A stretch of 64,000 bases of DNA, taken from assembly GCF_000002515.2 (NCBI RefSeq), contig NC_006038.1, positions 62,001 through 126,000 on the forward strand, read 5' to 3'. The notes under the pieces were generated by a model that was given only the letters and a program-made list of their open reading frames with translations, did no database searches and was not told the origin of the DNA. The translations under genes and the position numbers were made by a program. The stretch is from Kluyveromyces lactis. Taxonomy: Eukaryota > Ascomycota > Saccharomycetes > Saccharomycetales > Saccharomycetaceae. Positions 48,719-57,926 of the stretch are shown here, in pieces; within the stretch, counting starts at the first letter, position 1; every line of letters starts with the position of its first letter.

Positions 48719-50631
48719 AACTGACTGAAGAGAACGACACTGAGTCATCAGATAGTGGTATTCTGCTTTTAAGGGAAACAGGGTCACTTGGTATCGGGGA
48801 TGTCAATCGCTATAAGATAATTGTAGATAAAAATAAGCTACTATCTGACGGAATTGAGTGTACTGACGATACTCTCTATCTCGAATTCAAAAACCAGGAG
48901 AGCGCGCTTTTGAGGCCGTTATGGATAACTGGACCATACTCAATTTATGTTGAAATAACGCCGAACAATTATGACGAGAGAAAGCAATTCATAGGAGATG
49001 GAATTGAGTTCATGAGTGACCTCAAGCCTGATGAGAATTTCAAAGCGAAACTTTATCTCAATTCTAATGCTCGAGTTGACGGTACTTCTTGTTATGCTTG
49101 GAAGATTGACCTTATTGCCCAGTTCACTGTCGTTACCATTGTAAGGCTTCCATTCGTCTTCACGCTAGCTACAACATACAAAACTGCTAAACATTCCCAG
49201 AAAGACAAGAATATAGAAGTTCAGCAGACTGATGGGTTGAAAATTTCCAAACTTGACACTGAACAGTTGTGGAATTTACCTCCGCCATTTCCAGATAAGC
49301 CAGTTCATCTCGTAATTATTACACATGGCATCTTCTCTTCTATTGGCGGAGATATGCTTTGCTTAAAAGACACCATTGAACGAGCGTCGAACTTTTTGCC
49401 AGATGATAATAATGGCAATCTTGTAATAAGAGGGTATCCTGGAAACGTCGGGAAGTCTCATAAAGGTATACGGCATCTAGGATTCAAGTTGGCAGAATAT
49501 ATAATCGATACCATCGATAAACTTCAACAGCAATTCACCTTAACAAGAATCTCATTTGTAGGTCACTCTTTGGGAGGACCCGTGCAAGCTATGGCCATTC
49601 ACTATATCTCTGTCGAACGACCAGACATATTTGACAAGACCACAGGCTTGACACCCGTCAATTTTGTGGCGGCGGCGAGCCCATTCCTCGGAGTCATTGG
49701 AGATTTGCCCAAATACATATCTATCGTGCTGGACATTGGCGCTTTGGGACAGACTGGAAGGGATCTCACATTGAAGCGCAGCTATTTTCTGCCATCAAAA
49801 GGTATTGTAAATAATGATGGATCACATGATAGAATCAAATCTAAACCCATATTAGAGCTTTTACCTAAACATCCGGCGTTAGAAGTTTTCCAACGATTCA
49901 AGTGTAGAACCGTGTATGCTAATGTCGCATTTGATGGTATAGTGCCTCTAAGGACGGCTGCTTTACTATATCTTGATTGGAGAGGTTTAAGTGATGTGCA
50001 ACAGGTGAGGAGCGAAAACAATGCCCAATCTGAGGAGGGAGTTGAAGAACAGAAAGGGTCATCTTTGGGGGAAATTCCAGAGAGCTCTTCGGACAATAAG
50101 TCTATTCTCCAATGGTTGCTGCCCCAGTCACTCATTAAAAAGGAAAAATATAAACCGTATGTGCGGACTCAAACTACCAGTTCGGTAGAATCTGCCAGTA
50201 GTGATTCGAACAATAATTCTGACTCTCCAACTACTTTCAAACCTCCAAAAAAGGCAAATACATTGCAAGCTGCTGCAAGTACAATATCGGCACCGCTGCC
50301 AGGAATGTCGTACCTAGTGGATCCCTCCAGTAGAACGGACAGAATTATTCATGACAAGGTTTATACCCCGGAAGAATTACCAGATAAACACTACAAACAT
50401 AAGAAGCTTGTGAAAAAGATAATATATCCCAATTACTCGATCCATATGAAAGAAGAACGAATAGCAAGGTACTGGCAGGAGACAATGGACTGGAGAAAGG
50501 TCATCGTTGAGCTACAGCCTGATTCCCATAATAACATCATTGTTCGTCGCAGGTTTGTTAATTCATTCGGTTGGATAGTTGTCAATCATATTGCCGATGA
50601 ACACTTTGGATCGAAGGCAATGATAGAATGA
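48709..50631 (+). CDS. Putative lipase of the ROG1/DUF676 family (YDR444W homologue)
   Basis: Predicted serine esterase related to S. cerevisiae YDR444W (687 residues), YDL109C and Rog1. The 640-residue product has an N-terminal C2-like beta-rich region. The hydrolase domain shows ITHGIFSSIGG (His about 206), the nucleophile elbow GHSLGG (Ser about 287), VAFDGIVPLRTA (Asp about 409) and, near the C-terminus, NHIADEHFG (His about 627), an order fitting a Ser-Asp-His triad. A disordered serine-rich insert lies before the C-terminal part. The frame opens at TTG 48694; the ATG at 48709 has A at -3. An ATG at 48701 in another frame opens a five-codon frame that overlaps this start. Confidence 0.9.
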   Translation: MAIKLTEENDTESSDSGILLLRETGSLGIGDVNRYKIIVDKNKLLSDGIECTDDTLYLEFKNQESALLRPLWITGPYSIYVEITPNNYDERKQFIGDGIEFMSDLKPDENFKAKLYLNSNARVDGTSCYAWKIDLIAQFTVVTIVRLPFVFTLATTYKTAKHSQKDKNIEVQQTDGLKISKLDTEQLWNLPPPFPDKPVHLVIITHGIFSSIGGDMLCLKDTIERASNFLPDDNNGNLVIRGYPGNVGKSHKGIRHLGFKLAEYIIDTIDKLQQQFTLTRISFVGHSLGGPVQAMAIHYISVERPDIFDKTTGLTPVNFVAAASPFLGVIGDLPKYISIVLDIGALGQTGRDLTLKRSYFLPSKGIVNNDGSHDRIKSKPILELLPKHPALEVFQRFKCRTVYANVAFDGIVPLRTAALLYLDWRGLSDVQQVRSENNAQSEEGVEEQKGSSLGEIPESSSDNKSILQWLLPQSLIKKEKYKPYVRTQTTSSVESASSDSNNNSDSPTTFKPPKKANTLQAAASTISAPLPGMSYLVDPSSRTDRIIHDKVYTPEELPDKHYKHKKLVKKIIYPNYSIHMKEERIARYWQETMDWRKVIVELQPDSHNNIIVRRRFVNSFGWIVVNHIADEHFGSKAMIE

Positions 50632-50770
50632 ATGATGACTATAGTAATAATAATATCATTAAAAGTTCAACTGTATATAAATAAAATAAATTAGTAGTCT
50701 ATAGATCGCGTTCTCAGAGGATACGAGGCTTCACACCTCTGGTATCTTTTCCTTTTTGTGGTTGGTGGTT

Positions 50771-52489
50771 TCATTCGTTACTAGGATCTAAGGGATCGAT
50801 CTTGAGTACTTTATCTGGATTCAACAGTCTCTTTGGATCTATAGCTAACTTTACTTTCCGCATTAGATCGACAGTATCTGATCCTAATTCATCCTCCAAA
50901 AACTTTCTTTTACCAGTTCCAATACCATGCTCCCCAGAACACGTACCTTCATTTTTAAGAGTAACAGCATTGATTTCAGCTACCAGCTGTTTGCAAATTT
51001 CAAACTGATCCGGTTCATAGAAAATATCATAGTGGATATTCCCGTCACCAACATGACCCAAGGTCATATGAGTTAGAGGGTAAGTTGCTGTGATTTTATC
51101 CAATTCTTCGAGAGTAGCTGCAAGATTGGAAAGTGGCACTGCACAATCTGTGATCCACATCTTTGCGTTTTCATCAATTTCATTGAAGGCATAGTCCAAC
51201 ATTAGATATAAAGCATTCTTTCTAGTTGAAAAAAGCTCCTCTGCCTCTTGTTCGTTCTTTGCAAATTCGAATTTGGAACAGTGATTATCCTGAGAAATTT
51301 GTTTAACTTGCTTGACATATTCTTGTACCACGGTTTTGTTCAATCCTGAAATCTTGAAGAACAAAGTAGGTACATTATCATATTTTTTGCTCACCAAATT
51401 GCTGTAATTAATACATTTCATCATGCTTGAATCCAATAATTCTACTGCATTTAATTGAATACCTTTTTGGAAGAGTTCTGCGACAGTATTTGTGGAGTCC
51501 TTTAAAGTGGGGAATTGAACAACTGCCACTGTTTCGTATGGTGGCCTCACTTGTAATTTTACAGTCACTTCAGTAACTATACCTAACGTGCCTTCGCTAC
51601 CTACAAAAAGGCCTGTCAAGTTATAACCAGCACTTGACTTGCGAGGTCTCTTTTTGGTCTTGACCACAGTACCATCAGCTAACACGACAGTGATAGAAAT
51701 GATATTAGCACCCATGGATCCATACCTTGTTGCTCCGATACCTGAAGCATTAGTATTGACCATCCCGCATACGTGAGCCCCAGGACCACAGTCACAGCCT
51801 AACATCATGTTTTTATATTCTGGCACACTCGCTAAGTATTCGTTTAATTGTTGCCATCCCACACCAGCCTGCAGCACAGCATCCAAATCCTTATGGTGGA
51901 CAGCCAAAATTTTGTTCATCTTAGAAGTGTTCAAGACAATACCTGGCCGTGTGGAATATGTGTGGCCTTCCAGAGAAGTACCCCCAGAGAAGGGCACAAC
52001 AGGGATGTTATATTTATTGATGATCTTCATAACAGCACTTACGTCTTCTGTGGAGGTAGCATACACAATCCATCTCGGTTTCTGATGAGGTTGCGGTTTT
52101 GTTGGGTTAAATCCGTTATCAGTGTGGTGATCCAGTTCTGCTTCGGTGTTCTTCACGTTATCTGATCCAATAGTTTGAATAATTTCTTTAATACAAAGTT
52201 TCAAATCTTCATCCGAGCCGTATCTTGGCGGATCCAAAGCTGTTAATGGTGTGGTAGACTGTAATGGGAACACCTGTTTGTCCCCTTTCGAAACAAAATA
52301 ACTTGAAGATATCAATCCCAACCCGATTCCGACAATTAGACTACCCGAAACAAGGGAAAGCCTTACACCATTGTCGTTTGTGCTAGTTCCTATCCTCTTA
52401 CCATTACTTTCCACAGAATAAAACCTGACAGGTCGGATCGGAACTTTTGTCAATCTTTTGAGTCCATTCAAGATAGCAGTTTTTGACAT
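50771..52489 (-). CDS. DLD1: Mitochondrial D-lactate dehydrogenase (cytochrome c) Dld1
   Basis: FAD enzyme of the inner membrane that oxidises D-lactate to pyruvate and passes electrons to cytochrome c. The 572-residue product has a basic amphipathic N-terminus for mitochondrial import, a membrane segment at about 46-65, an FAD-binding PCMH domain with PFSGGTSLEGH (about 166-176) and NASGIGATRYGSMG, and a FAD-oxidase C domain with GHVGDGNIHYD and SGEHGIG. Length is close to S. cerevisiae Dld1 (587). A GTG precedes the ATG at 52489. In S. cerevisiae DLD1 is YDL174C, on the other arm of chromosome IV and far from this neighbourhood. Dld2/Dld3 lack the N-terminal membrane segment and are less likely. 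Confidence 0.92.
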   Translation of the reverse strand: MSKTAILNGLKRLTKVPIRPVRFYSVESNGKRIGTSTNDNGVRLSLVSGSLIVGIGLGLISSSYFVSKGDKQVFPLQSTTPLTALDPPRYGSDEDLKLCIKEIIQTIGSDNVKNTEAELDHHTDNGFNPTKPQPHQKPRWIVYATSTEDVSAVMKIINKYNIPVVPFSGGTSLEGHTYSTRPGIVLNTSKMNKILAVHHKDLDAVLQAGVGWQQLNEYLASVPEYKNMMLGCDCGPGAHVCGMVNTNASGIGATRYGSMGANIISITVVLADGTVVKTKKRPRKSSAGYNLTGLFVGSEGTLGIVTEVTVKLQVRPPYETVAVVQFPTLKDSTNTVAELFQKGIQLNAVELLDSSMMKCINYSNLVSKKYDNVPTLFFKISGLNKTVVQEYVKQVKQISQDNHCSKFEFAKNEQEAEELFSTRKNALYLMLDYAFNEIDENAKMWITDCAVPLSNLAATLEELDKITATYPLTHMTLGHVGDGNIHYDIFYEPDQFEICKQLVAEINAVTLKNEGTCSGEHGIGTGKRKFLEDELGSDTVDLMRKVKLAIDPKRLLNPDKVLKIDPLDPSNE

Positions 52490-53138
52490 CACTTATTTCT
52501 TGAAGAAAAGGTGATATGATAGATTTCTTTGATGGTACGGTACTATGAAAAGAGCGCAATTTCTGCAAACCACTTGTGGCCTCTTCTCTTACGCTCAACA
52601 ATTGAGTTGATCTTGAGCTTGTTGGAATAATATATAAATAGCGAAGTGGGAGCGCACTTTTCTGGTTGTACAATATGAGAGAAGTGCGGACATTATCAAG
52701 ATATCGAACATCACATAGTTTAAATGTATGCATAAAATAACTTCTTCTAAATACTGATCCCAAAATGCAAGTAATTCCTGAAGTTGCGAGCCGATACCAT
52801 CGCAGCTACAAGCGTAGTGCCAATCCCTATTTCCAGCTCAAATTCCGCTCGCAGTCTCTTCTCATCTCCACTAGTAATCTCTCTCTCTATTCTGCAAGGC
52901 ACGCCACAGTTTTAGATATGAAAAGTTTGAATATTTTGCAGCCTAAAGAGAGAGCGAGATAGGAAAGGAAACAGTAGTGAAGTAACAAGAGGATAAGGAG
53001 GAGAAACTTCGATATTGTAAAACTGTTAGGTTGTGCGTCAGTATGTGCAAGATTAGCTCAGTGGTCATTATTAGCTTTCACTTTTAAGTAATTATATTTC
53101 TATTTATCTGATTGAGAAGGGAGATAGGGAAAAAATAA
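52490..53138. other. DLD1 upstream region to tRNA-Lys
   Basis: About 650 bases. It holds the DLD1 promoter, an unrecognised ATG frame of 65 codons at 52765-52962 that I do not accept, and an isolated A-box-like word TAGCTCAGTGG near 53054-53064 with no B box behind it. Confidence 0.5.
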
Positions 53139-53211
53139 AGCCCTGTGGGGGGCTCGAACCCCCAACCTTGTGATTAAGAGTCACACGCGCTACCGATTGC
53201 GCCAACAAGGC
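53139..53211 (-). tRNA. tK(CUU): tRNA-Lys (anticodon CUU)
   Basis: A 73-base tRNA without intron. The 5' GCCTTGT pairs with the 3' ACAGGGC (one G-U) to give the acceptor stem, and the discriminator base is T. The A box GGCGCAATCGG, the anticodon loop CTCTTAA with anticodon CTT, and the B box GGTTCGAGCC are all present. It is nearly identical to the S. cerevisiae tRNA-Lys(CUU) as I recall it. An AT-rich flank with a T run on the 3' side (below 53137) suits Pol III termination. Confidence 0.97.
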
Positions 53212-53561
53212 ATTAAGATGCTACAAGAGCGCATTTTTCTTCTCTATGACTTAGATGCAATATCATTTTTTTCTATTCATCCGTATCCAGCATCTTTCTT
53301 ACTGACGGTTTAAACAAATCGAAGTGAGATGATATCGTGCCCGTACCCTCAATTGGTCTAACATTCAGTCACCTTCTGATCAACCCTTCCCCAGTAATCT
53401 AGTCATTGCTACTTCTCACTTGTTTCATTATTACGCATTTAAAAAAGCATTGAGGGTATTCTATGATTTCCCTTGTACAAGCAAGATAACTGCACAAGTT
53501 TGGAAACGAAGGTACGCACAGAAGAAAGACAACCTACCAGCAAGTGTGCACTTTTAAAACT
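53212..53561. other. tRNA-Lys to ECM11 spacer
   Basis: About 350 bases carrying the ECM11 promoter. I see no URS1 (GCCGCC) element here although ECM11 is a meiotic gene in S. cerevisiae. Nothing else noted, and no trace of an LTR beside the tRNA. Confidence 0.55.
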
Positions 53562-54410
53562 ATGTCATTAGTTAAAAAAGAGCCAGGTTCTACCACAGAG
53601 TCATCTTGTTGGTCTTCTGGTGGAACGTCAGATAAATCTGCTCAAAATAATCAGCCAAACAATAGCCGCCCACCTTTAAAGCAAAAGACAGAAAACGTTC
53701 CCACTTCTACAGCCATTGATAGTGATTCCAAAAAAAATATCTTATCGAAATACATGCTCAGTCCTCATAATGCACATACCAATGCGGTCAAGAAAGAGCC
53801 TGGTTCATCTACTGATCAAGATTCGCCGTTGAGAATAAGGGCCAACCCAGCCAAAAAGAAAATTGGTAAACCAGTTCATACAGAAAAAGAGATGGCAAAG
53901 AAACAAGCTTTGATGAAAGAGCAAGGATTACAATCAGCAAGCTCTTCTTTCAATTTGCAATTAATTGATCCGAAAGCTGTCAGAGGGCTTGCTAATGAAA
54001 GTGATAACTTCAGTCCTGATAGGGGCAAACAAAACAGAAATGTCAATGAAATACCGAAAAACCCTGGTAAGTACGAAAAATTGAACCTGAGGCTAAATGA
54101 AACTGACGGTACTGAAAGCGCTAAATACTACGATGAAGTATTTTCAGAAGCTGAATGGAAGCAAGAGTGCATCGATTTGGCAACATATGATATATCGCAA
54201 TGGATACTTAAAGGTCAAGATATATTGAAGGAACAGCATGCACTCATGTGTAGGATGGTACAAGCAAGAATAAAGTTATCACATCGTTTTCAAGTTATAT
54301 CAGACATCATCAATGAACGGGCGGAACTCTTAATCCAGCAGGGCGAGATTTTAGATGCAAAACTCACCAAAGTACAGGATCTTGGGAAGGAAATCCTGGA
54401 TTTATTGTAG
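53562..54410 (+). CDS. ECM11: Synaptonemal complex central-element protein Ecm11
   Basis: Meiotic protein that with Gmc2 and SUMO builds the central element of the synaptonemal complex. The 282-residue product (302 in S. cerevisiae) begins MSLVKKEPGS, which puts a consensus SUMO site (psi-K-x-E) at Lys5, the lysine position known to be SUMOylated in S. cerevisiae. The VKKEPGS motif recurs with Lys77. The C-terminal third is the conserved helical domain (YYDEVFSEAEWKQECIDLATYDISQWI and coiled coil to the end). The frame opens at GTG 53544; the first ATG is 53562. Confidence 0.92.
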   Translation: MSLVKKEPGSTTESSCWSSGGTSDKSAQNNQPNNSRPPLKQKTENVPTSTAIDSDSKKNILSKYMLSPHNAHTNAVKKEPGSSTDQDSPLRIRANPAKKKIGKPVHTEKEMAKKQALMKEQGLQSASSSFNLQLIDPKAVRGLANESDNFSPDRGKQNRNVNEIPKNPGKYEKLNLRLNETDGTESAKYYDEVFSEAEWKQECIDLATYDISQWILKGQDILKEQHALMCRMVQARIKLSHRFQVISDIINERAELLIQQGEILDAKLTKVQDLGKEILDLL

Positions 54411-54704
54411 AAATATATATATGTACTTGTCAGCGGCAGTATAACAAGGGAAGAATAAACTGTCGCTTGGACAAAGGCTTAACATATGTTTATGTTATAT
54501 TTACGGATCTTCTATTAATGAAGTTTATGGGGAAAATTAGTATTAGCTTCTCATACAGCTCCGACTAAAATGACGGATTTACAACAATGATCGAATACCG
54601 ATGATTAAAGATTTAAACAAGCAACTGTAGAATCATATACAAAAGAAATAAAAAGGATGGTACATCTTTTTATTATTAACTAAAGTTTTCTAGATGATAA
54701 TTGC
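54411..54704. other. ECM11-RPS17 convergent spacer
   Basis: Just under 300 bases of AT-rich convergent 3' flank. Nothing recognised. Confidence 0.5.
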
Positions 54705-55771
54705 TTAGTTTCTTTTTCTGAATCTTCTGTCTCTAACAGCAGAAACAGAGGAAACGGATAATGGCAACTTCAAACCCAAAGAGTTGACCAATTCAGCGGT
54801 TTGAGTGTCAACGTTCAAGACGTCGTTAGAGTGAGACAAGTCCAAAGCAGAGACATCTGGAACGTATTGATCCTTTCTTTCTCTTTCTTCTTCTTGCAAC
54901 TTGAAGGAAATACCTCTAACTGGACCCTTTTGGATTCTCTTCATCAAATGGGTGGTGTAACCAGCAATCTTGTTTCTCAATCTCTTAGATTGGATGGTAG
55001 CGATTTCGTCACACAATCTCTTGTTGGTTTGGAAATCCATGGTCAACTTTGGATAGTACTTTTCAATCAAAGCCTTGGAGGCACGCTTGACGGTCTTGGT
55101 TCTAACTCTACCCTACTCAAATAATATCAACGAATCGATTTGATCTTGTTAGTAAAAGTGGCTTCATTTTATATTGCTTCTGCGAAAACTTCCATGGAAG
55201 ATAGACCTGAGAAAGAATTTGATCCTGTGAAGTTCATCATTTTGGGGGAAATAATTGGACATATGCGTTCGTTTCGTCAACTTTATTACATGTGAGAGAC
55301 CTTTAACGTTAGGGTGATGAACTCCATTAATACTGTGTTGGATATGATGTTGTGGTAGCTCATATACTAATCAATGCAGGCCGTTTGCTTTATTTTGTTC
55401 CATTTTACATCAGACGGAGTTTTGATCCTTACTGTGGGTCACAATACTGGAACATGGTCATACATCACTCCTGACATGCCATAATGTTCAACTGGTGATT
55501 GGTACTTCCCAAATTGTGCAACTTTTAATACCTTTCTCACTTTCTATAGTTTTGTCTTCTTCCTCATCATTCTATTATTCTACAGTGACCAGTGCCAACC
55601 CAAAGTCCAGGTTATCTATTCCTCCTATAATCTCTCTTAATGTAGATTTTGGTCATTAGTCTACGTCTCCCGATCAATCCAGCTCTGGAAAAACACTTCT
55701 TCTCATAATCTCTTATCTTTATGGTTCTTTTCGCTTCAATTTGTCAGTTATCATCATGCTTAACGTACCAT
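54705..55771 (-). CDS. RPS17: Ribosomal protein eS17 (Rps17), spliced
   Basis: 40S subunit protein. Exon 2 is 54705-55112 and encodes [20 protein letters not shown] through RFRKRN. With a one-codon first exon (ATG), the usual yeast structure, it gives 136 residues, the normal length. The intron ends TAG at 55113-55115, and TACTAAC lies at 55148-55154. I place exon 1 at 55769-55771, where ATG is followed by the 5' splice site GTACGT (intron of 656 bases). An ATG at 55480-55482 followed by GCATGT is the alternative (367 bases, GC-AG). The promoter words shared with RPS18 sit at matching distances only for 55771. It is the single copy of the RPS17A/B pair. Confidence 0.92.
55113..55768 (-). other. 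RPS17 intron (preferred model)
   Basis: 5' splice site GTACGT at 55768-55763, branch point TACTAAC at 55154-55148, 3' end TAG at 55115-55113. The branch and 3' site are firm; the 5' site is chosen over the GCATGT at 55479-55474 because of the promoter layout. Confidence 0.7.
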
Positions 55772-56222
55772 TTTGTATCGATTTAGTCCTTACGGTTGTT
55801 CCTTGTTTCAAATGCTAGAATAGTGTTAAACACGTACTGTCAACAATTGGTCTTGTAAATGTTACCGTAATCTTTAAAAGTTCATTATTACTAGACAGTA
55901 TGAAATTTCATGGTGCAAACGTTGAAACAAACAGACTAACCAGGATTCACTCACAACCGGGGAACGGAAACGAAGCACAATGCAAAGGGAATACTAAGCT
56001 GGACAGAGCTAGGCAGAAGGTGTCACTGGAGGACACAATGTTACCGAAGGAACAGCTGGTAAGAGAGTGCGTGGTAGCATCCAAAGTGGGCAGAGATGGG
56101 ACTCGGGAACGAAAGTGCGTCTCGTGTGGATGACAGCAAGCTAGACAGACATTCTGTCTTCCAGTACCAGTCCACACACCTTTCCCCTCCGTCCCAATTC
56201 TCTTACGAAGTGCCAAGTAGTA

Positions 56223-56238
56223 TTTCCTCTTTTGGTTT
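56223..56238. promoter_or_regulatory. Mcm1-like box for RPS17
   Basis: TTTCC-TCTTTT-GG has the Mcm1 CC-N6-GG spacing and one well-conserved half. It lies 65 bases from the Rap1-like site and about 455 from the RPS17 ATG. Confidence 0.45.
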
Positions 56239-56303
56239 TATCAAATTTTATGAAATTAGCGTTCTCGAATTTCAGGATTTTCAGATTTTTCATCCTTAAT
56301 AAG

Positions 56304-56316
56304 AATGTAAGGATGT
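56304..56316 (-). promoter_or_regulatory. Rap1-like site (HOMOL1/RPG type) for RPS17
   Basis: ACATCCTTACATT on the minus strand differs by one base from the RPG/HOMOL1 form ACATCCGTACAT. It lies about 533 bases from the RPS17 ATG and about 210 from ADA2. Confidence 0.6.
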
Positions 56317-56525
56317 AACAGTCCCGCATTCTGTTCTCCTGTTTACATGGAAAGTTCAATTATGATGTTCTAAAGAATCAACAAGTGATTTCAAGAGAGT
56401 TTAAAGAATAAGTCAAACTCATTGATATAAAAAGATAACTAACTTCGAGGACCCGCAAACTGTTATAGTGATTTAGCTTTACATCTGTTTGACTTTGAAC
56501 TGCTTCTCCTTGTTCAACCGTCACC

Positions 56526-57833
56526 ATGTCTAACAAGTTCCATTGTGATATTTGTTCTGCAGATTGTACAAACAGAGTCAGAATAACATGTGCGGTGTGT
56601 CCAGAGTATGATTTATGTGTGCCATGCTTCGCAAAAGGGTTATACAACGGTAAGCACCGGCCAAGCCATGACTATAAAGTGATTGAAACCAACTCATACC
56701 CGATTCTCTGTGAGGATTGGGGCGCTGATGAAGAGTTACTGTTGATAAAAGGAGCCCAGACACTGGGATTAGGTAACTGGCAAGATATTGCGGATCATAT
56801 CGGATCTAGAGATAAGGAAGAAGTTTATGATCATTATTTGAAGTTTTACTTGAACAGTGAACACTATCCTATTCCAGATATCACAAAAGACATTAATGAA
56901 CCGCAAGAACAATTTTTGGAGAAAAGAAAGAAACGCATGGAAAGATTTAGGGAAAGGCCTTTGGAACCTCCTAGGAAACCGATGGCATCACAACCGTCAT
57001 GCCATGAAGTGCAAGGGTTTATGCCAGGTAGATTGGAATTCGAAACGGAGTTCGAGAATGAGGCCGAAGGTCCGGTCAAAGATATGGTCTTCGACGCCGA
57101 TGATCAACCGTTAGATATTGAAGTGAAGTTGGCTATTCTTGACATCTACAACTCGAGATTGACGACTAGAGCAGAAAAGAAGCGTTTGTTGTTTGACAAT
57201 TGTCTGATGGAATACAGGAGACTACAAAGTCTCGATAAGAAGCGTTCAAAAGAAACCAAAGATTTGTACAACAAAATTAAGGCTTTCGCAAGAATCATGT
57301 CCCCGCTGGATTTTGAAGAATTCAGCAAAGACATATTGGAAGAACTTCGGTGTCGAACAAGAATTCATCAATTGCAAGAATGGAGGAGCAACGGTATCAC
57401 TACTTTGGAAGCTGGTCTTAAATATGAACGTGATAAACAAGCAAGAATTATGACATTGGAAAGATTTGGAAGTCAAGTGTACTCTTCTTCTTCATCTAGT
57501 AACACTGCCCGTTATAGAGCTACTTCGGCCCATAGATCGCAAGCTGATTATGCTCAAAATTATAACGAAGGAAGTGGACGTAAGAAACTAATGACTATCA
57601 GTGACATTCAGCATGGGGCAGATTTCCAATTATTATCAGCTGAGGAACAGCAGTTATGCATAACGTTGAAAATTTTGCCAAAGCCTTACATTGCCATCAA
57701 AGAGGTACTATTCAGAGAATTAATACGGACTGCAGGTCAACTCTCGAAGAAACAGTGTCGTGATTTATTGAATATCGAGGCAACGAAGGCCAACAGAATC
57801 TATGATTTCTTCGTTTCTCAGAATTGGGTTTAA
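56526..57833 (+). CDS. ADA2: SAGA/ADA coactivator subunit Ada2
   Basis: Adaptor that binds and stimulates the histone acetyltransferase Gcn5 in SAGA, SLIK and ADA complexes. The 435-residue product has a ZZ zinc finger at about 4-52 (CDIC, CAVC, CVPC and two histidines), a SANT domain at about 59-110 (EELLLIKGAQTLGLGNWQDIADHIG), the central ADA2 region, and a C-terminal SWIRM domain at about 350-435. Length matches S. cerevisiae (434). First ATG at 56526 with the conserved start MSNKFHCDIC. Confidence 0.98.
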   Translation: MSNKFHCDICSADCTNRVRITCAVCPEYDLCVPCFAKGLYNGKHRPSHDYKVIETNSYPILCEDWGADEELLLIKGAQTLGLGNWQDIADHIGSRDKEEVYDHYLKFYLNSEHYPIPDITKDINEPQEQFLEKRKKRMERFRERPLEPPRKPMASQPSCHEVQGFMPGRLEFETEFENEAEGPVKDMVFDADDQPLDIEVKLAILDIYNSRLTTRAEKKRLLFDNCLMEYRRLQSLDKKRSKETKDLYNKIKAFARIMSPLDFEEFSKDILEELRCRTRIHQLQEWRSNGITTLEAGLKYERDKQARIMTLERFGSQVYSSSSSSNTARYRATSAHRSQADYAQNYNEGSGRKKLMTISDIQHGADFQLLSAEEQQLCITLKILPKPYIAIKEVLFRELIRTAGQLSKKQCRDLLNIEATKANRIYDFFVSQNWV

Positions 57834-57926
57834 TTAGAGTTATAAAACTGTGGAAATATTGGCTCCACTGCTTACCTTACTACTTAATGTCAAATATGTA
57901 CATAAAAATGTGTATACAGTGTCTCA

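Larger units (their letters stand above)
55772..56525. other. RPS17-ADA2 divergent promoter region
   Basis: About 750 bases. On the minus strand, going toward RPS17, it has a Rap1-like site (56304-56316), an Mcm1-like CC-N6-GG box (56226-56235), and several words shared with the RPS18 promoter: AGGTGTG-NN-GAC (56170-56181), GACACCTTCTGC (56013-56024), CTCTGTCCAG (55999-56008), CGGTTGTGAG (55950-55959). Short frames on both strands here are not genes. Confidence 0.7.

Noticed and set aside
52765-52962. ATG frame of 65 codons upstream of DLD1
   Set aside because: No recognisable features, in promoter sequence, no counterpart known at this place.
53139-53561. Looked for LTR or other retroelement traces beside the tRNA gene
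   Set aside because: No terminal repeats, primer-binding-like sequence or coding remnant seen.
55900-56299. Several overlapping short frames on both strands between RPS17 and ADA2
   Set aside because: They fall in the GC-richer ribosomal-protein promoter segment and overlap each other on both strands.
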